Shown here: one piece after another, positions 56,172-64,000 of the stretch
Numbering within the stretch: the first letter of the stretch is position 1
How the letters are laid out: each line of letters begins with the position of its first letter
Origin: Hofstenia miamia
Taxonomy: Eukaryota > Xenacoelomorpha > Acoela > Hofsteniidae
Reading direction: 5' to 3'
Assembly: GCA_900660155.1 (NCBI GenBank)
Contig: CABFPE010000153.1
Coordinates: 824,635-888,634, forward strand
Length of the DNA stretch: 64,000 bases
Program-made: the position numbers and the translations under genes
Notes under the pieces: generated by a model
What the model saw: only the letters and a program-made list of their open reading frames with translations
Database searches by the model: none
Told to the model about the DNA's origin: nothing

Positions 56172-56815
56172 CTAAGATGATAAAGCTATCTGAGCCCAGA
56201 TGCCATTTTTTTTAATTTTTGACATTAAGAATTGTTCGAAATTTAAATCATTGTCGATTTCAACACCTAAATAGCTGATGAATTCACTTTGCTTTATTGG
56301 TACATGGTTTATATTAAGATCAATGTTTTTTGTGAGACATTTGAATGTCTTAGGAGAGAATATTATAAATTGTGTTTTTTCAATATTTACTTTTAGTTGA
56401 TTATTTGTGAAATATGTTGTTATATTTTCAATATCATTTTGCAAATCTTTAGTTGCTTTAAAAGCATTTATATTAGTACTTATAAGACAATTATCATCTG
56501 CATATTGATAAATTTCACTGTATTTTACATTTCGGGTTATGTCATTCATGTAGATTGCAAATAGCATGGTACCTAGAATTGTGCCCTGAGGCGGTTTTAG
56601 TTATAATATATTTTGATCTTTTGCCATTAAGTATAACACTTTGCTGTCGATATTGAAGGAAGTTCATTATTAAGTTAACAGGTTTGTTATCAAAGTTATA
56701 ATACGTTAATTTATCTTTGAGTATGTCAAAATTAATTAAGTCAAAAGCTTTGCTTAAATCAAGAAGAGCAACACAACTACATTTATTAAGGGCTAAATTA
56801 AATTTTATTTGTTAT
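56172..56815 (-). pseudogene. CR1-type LINE reverse transcriptase fragment
   Basis: On the minus strand from about 56815: VALLDLSKAFDLINFDILKD (motif A), a frame change near QGTILGTMLFAIYMNDI (motif B), then IYQYADDNCLISTNI (motif C YADD) and KVNIEKTQFIIFSPK to 56172. It is related to, but distinct from, the CR1-like element at 39-42 kb. Both ends are truncated. Confidence 0.75.
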
Positions 56816-56977
56816 GATATTTATTTATTTAATTATTTAATTCTTTTGTTTTTTTACAAATCAAGTGATTAACACTTATGAAGAATTAAAACAATAGATA
56901 GAAATTAAATTGGTTCTAAAAAAAATTTGTCTTGGTTTCGAAAGTTTATTGTCCTTGAGGATATAAATTGTTGGTTT

Positions 56978-58090
56978 TCATTGTTCATTAGCTTTGTTAT
57001 AGTTTATGGACTTTGTCCTATAGTTTGATAAGTAGTTGAATCTTCTTCGTTTTAGTGAAATTTTTAATGATTTTTTAAATTTATTGAAATTTCGTTCTTT
57101 AATATCTGGATGGAGTTTTTTCAATAAATCAATTGTAAAATTGGTAAATGATTTTTCAAAGACTTTCTTTTTAAATTTGATTTTGTGATAAGTCTTAGTT
57201 AGCTTGTGTATACTTTTCTGTAATTCTACTGAAGGTCTTTTCCAAAATAGCAAGAGGCAATTTAATTTTAATAAGTATTCTAATGATTTGATATTATGTT
57301 TTTTTAATATTTTACTTTGATCGTCTTTACAACAGATTGTATTAATTTCCCAATTAAAAACTTTTTTAAGTTTTTTAAATATTTTCTTGGTAACATTGGT
57401 AAATAAAAAAGAAGAATATGAAAAATGTGACAGTATAAGAGATCTTAGTAATACAATCCTCCACTTCATTGGTAATATATGTTGAATCTTAGTTACCAAT
57501 TTAAATCCATGGGCCATTTTCTTCATAGTTGCATTGATCTGATCTGTAAATTTAAGTTCATTGTCAATTTCAATACCAAGATATTTAATTTTCTTAGTTT
57601 CATAAATGATATTTTTTTCAACATATATTGATTCTAATGGTTCACTTTTTCCATTTTTATTCTTTATAATCATAAATGTAGTTTTTTCAATATTTAATTT
57701 CATCATATTCTGTTCAAAAAATTTCTTTACTTAATTATATGTTCTTGTAAAATCTTTATTTTGGATGTATATAATAGAGTATCATCTGCAAACTGAATGC
57801 ATTTGCCTTCAATGTAGTTAGGAATATCATTTACATATAGATTGAATAATAGTGGTCCTAAAACTGATACTTGTGGCACTCCATCATTCTTATTGATAAA
57901 ATGCATCTTGAGTGCTATAACCACTACAAAAACCAAATTGTTTTTTGAGAGAATATTTTCAAATTTGAATATTTAATAATTTCTCAAGCAGTTTACTAAA
58001 AGGATGGATAATGCAAATAGGTCTAAAATTTTTTGCATTTAGAGGGTCACCTTTTTCAATTAGAGGACTTATGTCAGATTTTTAGTTTTA
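56978..58090 (-). pseudogene. Second CR1-type LINE fragment, internally deleted
   Basis: From 58090 downward: ISPLIEKGDPLNAKNFRPIC, then [18 protein letters not shown]. Motif A is absent, as if deleted, and the reading resumes at [20 protein letters not shown] and [10 protein letters not shown] (motif C). A 242-codon C-terminal ORF (57706-56978) begins MKLNIEKTTFMIIKNKNGKS and contains KIKYLGIEIDNELKF. Its lysine-rich tail differs from the 56.2-56.8 kb fragment, so two families or subfamilies lie side by side. Confidence 0.7.
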
Positions 58091-58267
58091 GTAGTTACAT
58101 TTAAAGCATAAGTCTGAATTTGTTATGAAGTTGTCAATTAGGTTGTTATTCTGAGTAGGACAGTCAGTATTCACAGTATATGGTGCAGAATTGATTTAAT
58201 GATTTTTTTCAAGATTATTAAAATGATAATAATTATATTTTGCTTAACCCTAAAAAACAGGCATATT

Positions 58268-58450
58268 ATATATGTTGGAGAAGACTGATAAAGTAGTGAA
58301 TCACCTATTGTAGATAAACAACCTGAAGACATATCCTAGTTCAAAGAAGTTCCAGCAGACGCAAGTGGAGGCATTAGAAAGGGCAAGTAAAAAGTGCAGG
58401 TTGGAGCTTAGATTTGGAAGTTGTGCAGTAGTAAAAATAATCAAAAGCAA
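58268..58450 (+). mobile_element. Decayed R4/Dong-like LINE fragment 4
   Basis: Matches the RT motif C region of the 27.2-27.4 kb copy: gtgaatcacctattgtagat (VSHLWYMDD region), cctagttcaaagaag, and caagtggaggcattagaa. CpG sites of the 27-kb copy appear as TG or other changes here. Confidence 0.65.
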
Positions 58451-59639
58451 GTATACATTAGGATTATGACATTTGAAATTTATTCTTGCCTATGGTTTTG
58501 TGATGTGAACTTTTTTCAAAAGCCTTTAAATATGGCAATATTTATGTTTCCTTTGCAAAAACCTCCCCATGCCATACTGCTTCAAAGTTGCTGCTGGACT
58601 TTATTAGATATGTTATGTTATTGAATTTGTTATTGCTATAATATACCAAAATATTTACAACTATGCACCATTATATTTGCTTAGATCAGGGCTGCAAGCA
58701 GGTGCATCCAACCTTGCATTGACTAGGGTTGTGACACATTTTGATGGCTGTAGGTTGGGTTGGATCAGTCCATATTCTTAAGGAATACTAATGGTGGTGT
58801 TGGATAAGACAAAAAATTTGTTGGAATTATCATGAATTAAGATCAATTTTATAATATGAGCTCATTGTTTAACTTAAAAGGCATTATGGATTCCTCAAGA
58901 AATGAATATGCCTTGGTGTGGTCTACTTCACAACATCTTTTATTATCACTTCAATATATCAATTGAGGTTAATAGCATCAAAAAATTTAGTTTGAGAAAT
59001 GTAATGTCAAGTTTAAAACTTGTTTCTTTAGAAAAGATTCAAATTACTATGATTGGGTTAGGTAAGGATGATTTGGAACAGATTTTGTAAACTTCTGTGT
59101 TTGGATTGGTTTGTTTTGGTTTTGCTGAAATTTGTAAAGGTTGAATGAGGCTTGGAGCCATAGTTTAAGTATCTTAGCAAAATGTGAGTTAAACTTTTTA
59201 TTAATCAACATTTTCTTTCTTATAAATTGATAATTGGTCTACAGATTGGGTATATAAATTAAATACATCTAAAGTATAAATTACAGCAATGCTAAAACCT
59301 AGTTTGAGTGACATTTATCCTATGAACAATCCTCATTCTAAACCTACAAAGGAGAAACATTGCACTAGAAGGTCCTCTACATTTTTTTATGAAGTTAATT
59401 ATCATATAACTGAAATGCTCAATATAAAGTTTGTGTTATTGAAGGATTTGTAAATGAATTTTTTCAAATTTTTCAATTAGCACTATTGAAAAAATAAAAA
59501 TCTATACTAGGGAGTTTCTTCAAGCTAAAAATACAAAGAAAGGTAATTTCAAGAGTTTTATACAAAAACTCAACTGACTGTCATATGCCAAAAAATGTGA
59601 AAAGTTGTTAACCTTAGCATAACATATGGATCTGGCTTG

Positions 59640-60320
59640 AGTACCAGCAGTATGGAAAGGATTAAGGAGCTCAATGAAGAATAAAAGTACTTTGGAGTGC
59701 AAAATAGAAATACATTCCTGAGCATGAAGAAATGGTGCCATTCTAAGGAAAGAATGCAAGACAAGCATAAAGAAGGTACTATAGAGGTCATCAATGAATG
59801 GGCAGAAGAGCAACAATGCAATATATATGAGCTCTACCAGTATTGAGATACTTGGTAGGAATAGTAATGGGGATAATAATGAACTAAAGAATTTAAACAG
59901 ACAACCCATTAGGTTACTACAAGCAGAGATCATTTAACTTAAAATATAGACTACACAGCAAGGTAAGGAATGGTATTTGTGGAGGAAGCTGTAGAAGTAG
60001 GAGCACTAAGTCTAAAGGAATATGTGGCAAGGCAGTCTAAGAATTATTACTGGACATTGAGGAAGATACAAACACACAATGAAAGAAAGAAGATATACCA
60101 GAGTTGGATAGAAAGAAAAAAAGAGAGAAAAGTAGGGGCAGAAAGGAAAGCATGATGAACACTGGAGCAGTACAGGTAACTCTGACAAGGAATGCAGCAA
60201 CAAATGGTGAAAGAAACCAAAACTGAAGAGGGAAACAGAAGCACTGATAATAGCAGCATCAGTGCAATCCATCAAGACAAACACATAGACAAAAGAGCTC
60301 TGGTAAGTGATAATGGGAAG
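59640..60320 (+). mobile_element. Decayed R4/Dong-like LINE fragment 5
   Basis: Plus-strand words follow the order of the 27.5-28.15 kb copy: gaaagaatgcaagacaagcataaagaaggta, atgaatgggcagaag, gaggaagctgtagaagtaggagca, tctaaaggaatatgtggcaag and gaaacagaagcactgataatagcagca (given in part). Many stops and frameshifts. It ends near an ATT-rich tract at 60340-60400. Confidence 0.75.
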
Positions 60321-61218
60321 TAACAACAAAAAATGTGTGTTGAAAATTATATTATTAATACTAATTGTAAATTATTATTATTTTTTATTACAGTAATTTG
60401 TAAACCATTATTTAAACTATTTTATATAATAAAAAATTCAACAAAACAACTTTCAAAAAAATTTATAAGAGATCTGTCTCCAGCTCTTAACTTATATTTA
60501 GCCTGATCAATCTCTTCTTGCATCATGTAAAAAACCTTTGAAGTATAAAATTATTAATGAATTAAAATATAGTAATTTGTCATTGGTACCCCAAAAATTG
60601 AAAATAGTTTTGCCACTGATAAAGAACACTAAAAACAGATTTCAGAAAATTAGGATCAGGTAATTTATGTGCAAACTATGCATTGTGATTGATTAGCATA
60701 TATCTAATCTTATTACATTTTATTTACTTAGTTACCTTTTCATATTTAAACCTTCTATCAATTATAGTTTATTAGTTTCTACTGATTCACCTCAGGTTTG
60801 GGTGCTGGTATATTTAGCTATTATCTTTATTGTTGCATCATTTGTAAAGTGTTATATACATATTTAGTAGCTATGTCTTTCAACATACTTTTGTTTTAAC
60901 AAAACTTGCTTTAATTATTTTGGATTACTTTAATTATTAAATTATGTCACATTCATTGAGACAGTAATGGAGCTCAGCTTCTGAGTGTTCTTAAAGGAAA
61001 CTCAATTTTGCATAAGTTGTTAATTAAGAAGATTTATTACAAAATTTAGTTAACAAAAAGGCTAGAAATTGTGTCATCAAACTTTAATAGGGATCAACTG
61101 TTCTCCCCAACAGAAATTAACTTCTATCCTACTTAAAGTTAATTGCATTGTCTGTGTGAAATTTTTTTCTTCATATTCTCTAATTACATTATTTGTATAT
61201 TACAGTTTAATATAATAA

Positions 61219-61220
<2 letters not shown>

Positions 61221-61250
<30 letters not shown>
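61221..61250. repeat. (TA)n microsatellite
   Basis: A pure 30-nt alternating AT tract within the CpG-free block. Confidence 0.85.
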
Positions 61251-61253
<3 letters not shown>

Positions 61254-62904
61254 ATTTGTCAACTTGTAATTGGAAAATATTATTTTACAAAAATCTATTA
61301 AACATTGACTGATTATAATAGGATAAATTGGAGTGAATTATATGCTGTCTACATTTATTAGATTATTTGAATACAAATCAATGTGTTTTACAAGGGTAAA
61401 AGCTACCATGTTAACCAACTATGCATTTCCAAATGCCTGGTGTAATTATCAAATGATATATACAATTAATAATTTGCACTGGATACAGAGTGAAAAGAGG
61501 GTTTGCAATGAAAGTTTTTATCTCATTGCACCCCTAACTATGAAAGAATGAGACATATTTAGAAATTTTTAACCAAAACAAATAGAACTAACTAAACCTG
61601 TGTAAGTAAGAAACAAGGAGTGGGCTTAATGATTTTCAACTAACAAAACTTGGCTCAAGACTAACACTTAAACTGTAATGTCATATTTCCACAGAACTTA
61701 GCCAATGTTGAAGAACTAGGCTTGCAAAATGAAAATTGGTTTATGACTATTGCTGTGTCCTACCTCTCCTGCAAACTCAAGTCTAAATTGAGCATGTATT
61801 GTAGGTCAAAACCCCCTCATTAGATTAAAACAATGTTTGTTAGAAGACAAAGCCATCACATTATTTGGCCCACAATGGTTTAAAATTCACAACAGCTTTA
61901 CAGTGTATAAAACATATTCTTTTTCATTGTATTTGTGCTTGAATCAAACCTCAATACCAGCTGGAAATAACACAAATTTCCAATGTGTTATTGAGTTTGA
62001 ATATGGCTTCCAGATTTCTGCTGAGGATACAAAAAAATGAGATTACAATGGCATGGAAGTTCCATTTTTTTGATAAAATAAAGAGGAGGCAAGTGCTAAA
62101 AATTCAAGAAGATCTAGTATGCACTGCCATAAAGTGATTTCCAGCTTCTGCTGATCCCATTTTCCCAAAAATGAGCTGAATTCTTACAATAGGATGAAGC
62201 ATTTCACCTAGACTCCAACCTAAAATGGGGATTTGAATCCTGGAAAGGGTGCAAAATATATATATTTGGGAATATATAGGATATAATAGTATTCTGCTGA
62301 CTATTCCTGAAAAAACAAAAAATATGTCACAATGGCTATTATAACATGTATCAAATTGAGTGTCATTTCAGTATTGTTTTATTGTGTACTGCTCATAGCC
62401 AACATGACATGACTCATGTACCAACAAGCCAAGGTTTTTGTCAAGAGATCTAGGGCGATTTGTACATTTAATTGGGGGTAAGTTATTCCTCCCTAAAAGT
62501 TCTGAGTGAAAGACTGATTGGATGAATATTTTTTATGTACAATATTAAGCTAGTTCTTACTAAAACTAGAATAGATAACAGTTATTTTTCAAAAAATTCA
62601 AACAACAAAGTAAGAACAAAGTATATTTCTGATAGTGTAGAAAATATATTATTTTGGGTACAAAATAAGGTGGGCTATCTATGATGTAATAAATTATGTG
62701 GGAATCATATTATCTCAGATTTCCTATGGACAATCATGATATTTAACTACAACAAAAATAAAATCATAATGGAAATTTCAGATGGTGCTGAAACCTATCA
62801 ATATCCCAAAAGCTGAAAAACCACACATGATACAAAATTTTGATTGCAAATAGTTGCAATAGCAAAATCTGAAGGGGGAAGGATATTGCATACAGGATTT
62901 ATGA

Positions 62905-63690
62905 GATGAGATGAGACTGTTTTGAGACTCAAGACCAAATCCCAAGAATTTATGATTCAAGATGAGACTCAAGACCAGAAGTAAAGAATTTCAAAAAAAT
63001 CAACTGAATTCAAGACTTTTTCAAACATATTTAAAGCTATATAATATTGATGTCTCAATTTTGTTTCAAAAATTTAAATTAATTAAATTAAGTTGACTTT
63101 TTTGTATTAAAAATATTTCTTCAAAAACATTGGCTCAAAACAAGGATTATTTCACTGCAATTTTTTGAATTCTTTATGTCATTAACTGAAAAAACTAACA
63201 AATAAAATTCAAGACAAGATTTTAGACTTAAGCTTCTTCTCAGCCAAGACCAAGATTCAAAACTTTTTATGAATGACAAGACTCAAGACCAACTTTTCAA
63301 GGTCTTGTTAACCCTGATTGCATAATTATATTTCATTTGTGATTTACACTATATTAAATGTTGACACCAGGGTTTACAATAACTTGACAAAGTTGATCTC
63401 AAGTATCATCAGTCAAATAAAGTCTTACTTCTCAGTCTCAGCCCAGTATTTTTTAGTTGAGTTTGAGTTGCTTTGACTGAGTTTGAGTATTTATGTTTCA
63501 AGTTTGAGTTTGAGTATTTTTAATAGAAGATATTATACATCTTTAAATATGTTTGAAAAACTTTCTATTAGGTCTTGAATTCAGTTGATTTTTTCAAAAT
63601 TAGTTACTTTTCATCTTAAATCTTGTCTTGAACTGCAAAGTCTCAAAATTTTCAAGTAAAACTCTCAAGTCTTGAAAAAATTTTGTCTTG
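62905..63690. repeat. Large imperfect fold-back repeat rich in CAAGAC/GTCTTG words
   Basis: AAAAAAATCAACTGAATTCA with TTTTTCAAACATATTTAAAG (62988-63035) is inverted at 63540-63597 as TTTAAATATGTTTGAAAAA and TGAATTCAGTTGATTTTTTC. Outside these cores the left arm repeats GAGACTCAAGACC words, and the right arm carries their inverse (GTCTTGAA, CTCAAGTCTTG). The centre contains repeated GAGTTTGAGT. No coding and no clear target duplication. Confidence 0.6.
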
Positions 63691-64000
63691 AATACAAATG
63701 AAAAATTAAAAGTTCAGAGAACATTATTCATTTTGAGTCATTTGATGTTAAATGTATGTTTATTATTAGCATATCTGTTCTGCATAATTTTATTAAACTT
63801 TTATATATATTTTCAGAATTTTTATATAACTGAAAATTTGATATACCTTCAAAATATCTAGGTTGGTACTTTTTATCAACATACAAAATCTTGAAACCAA
63901 CATAGGGAACCTTGAGATCGACATAGCAAATCGTTATGACAATATTGTAGCATCGCTGGTAGTTGTTACTATTTATTGGCCAGACTTCGCGCTTTTCTTG

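Larger units (their letters stand above)
57323..63918. other. CpG-free block
   Basis: By direct reading I find only two CG dinucleotides in about 6.6 kb (58360-58361 and 62456-62457), whereas flanking DNA has them regularly (eleven in 56101-57322 and about five in the last 80 bases). TG and CA words are common. The block contains old LINE fragments and no exon I could recognise. Confidence 0.7.

Noticed and set aside
55069-56175. Four long open frames across the 1,000-N gap
   Set aside because: They consist almost wholly of untranslated N; only a few real codons lie at each edge.
1-64000. CRISPR arrays, bacterial operons, LTR retrotransposons or viral integrations
   Set aside because: No spaced direct-repeat arrays, no long terminal direct repeats, and no capsid, envelope, integrase or protease motifs were seen.

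Overview
The window is AT-rich animal DNA. It carries split genes with GT-AG introns, LINE retrotransposons, cut-and-paste DNA transposons and (TA)n arrays; nothing is prokaryotic. The gene content (an ABCG2-like half transporter, a phospholipase A2-like secreted protein, a secreted cationic peptide precursor) and the transposon mix (CR1-like and R4/Dong-like LINEs, hAT, Tc1/mariner, piggyBac-type MITEs, a P-like element with a THAP finger) point to an invertebrate metazoan. I cannot name the phylum. Introns run from 42 nt to over 2 kb. No LTR retrotransposon, Polinton or virus copy was recognised. Two 1,000-N gaps (43819-44818, 55101-56100) and single Ns at 15881 and 20823 mark assembly breaks.

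Layout. 1-333: start of an unknown, probably nuclear, minus-strand gene that leaves the window. 3531-4395: decayed mariner with both ends. 8927-13614: seven minus-strand exons giving a complete ATP-binding domain of an ABCG2-like transporter; its membrane half was not found. One intron of that gene holds a mariner deletion derivative. 14585-21268: three rearranged pieces of one hAT family, a short F-box ORF, and an SGNH-like ORF abutting hAT sequence at an N. A Nextera transposon end (14665-14683) lies inside the first hAT copy. 25596-25848: phospholipase A2-like exon. 27061-28788: R4/Dong-like LINE between (TAA)n runs; decayed relatives lie at 31.8, 35.1, 58.3 and 59.7 kb. 33700-34022: signal peptide, cationic helix and acidic tail. 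36.5-38.1 and 54.0 kb: three TTAA-flanked piggyBac-type MITEs.

38.4-45.4 kb: orphan exon(s), a nearly whole CR1-like LINE, and two copies of a second LINE whose ORF1 and ORF2 meet at TAATG. The copy beyond the gap has a 357-bp in-frame tandem duplication. 47829-49559: P-superfamily element with inverted repeats and target duplication. 51.3-53.2 kb: a long-arm MITE and a mariner remnant. 56.1-58.1 kb: CR1-type fragments. 57.3-63.9 kb: a block with only two CpGs, containing a fold-back repeat.

The host genes here share no evident pathway. The region is mostly a graveyard of transposons with a few single-copy genes between them.
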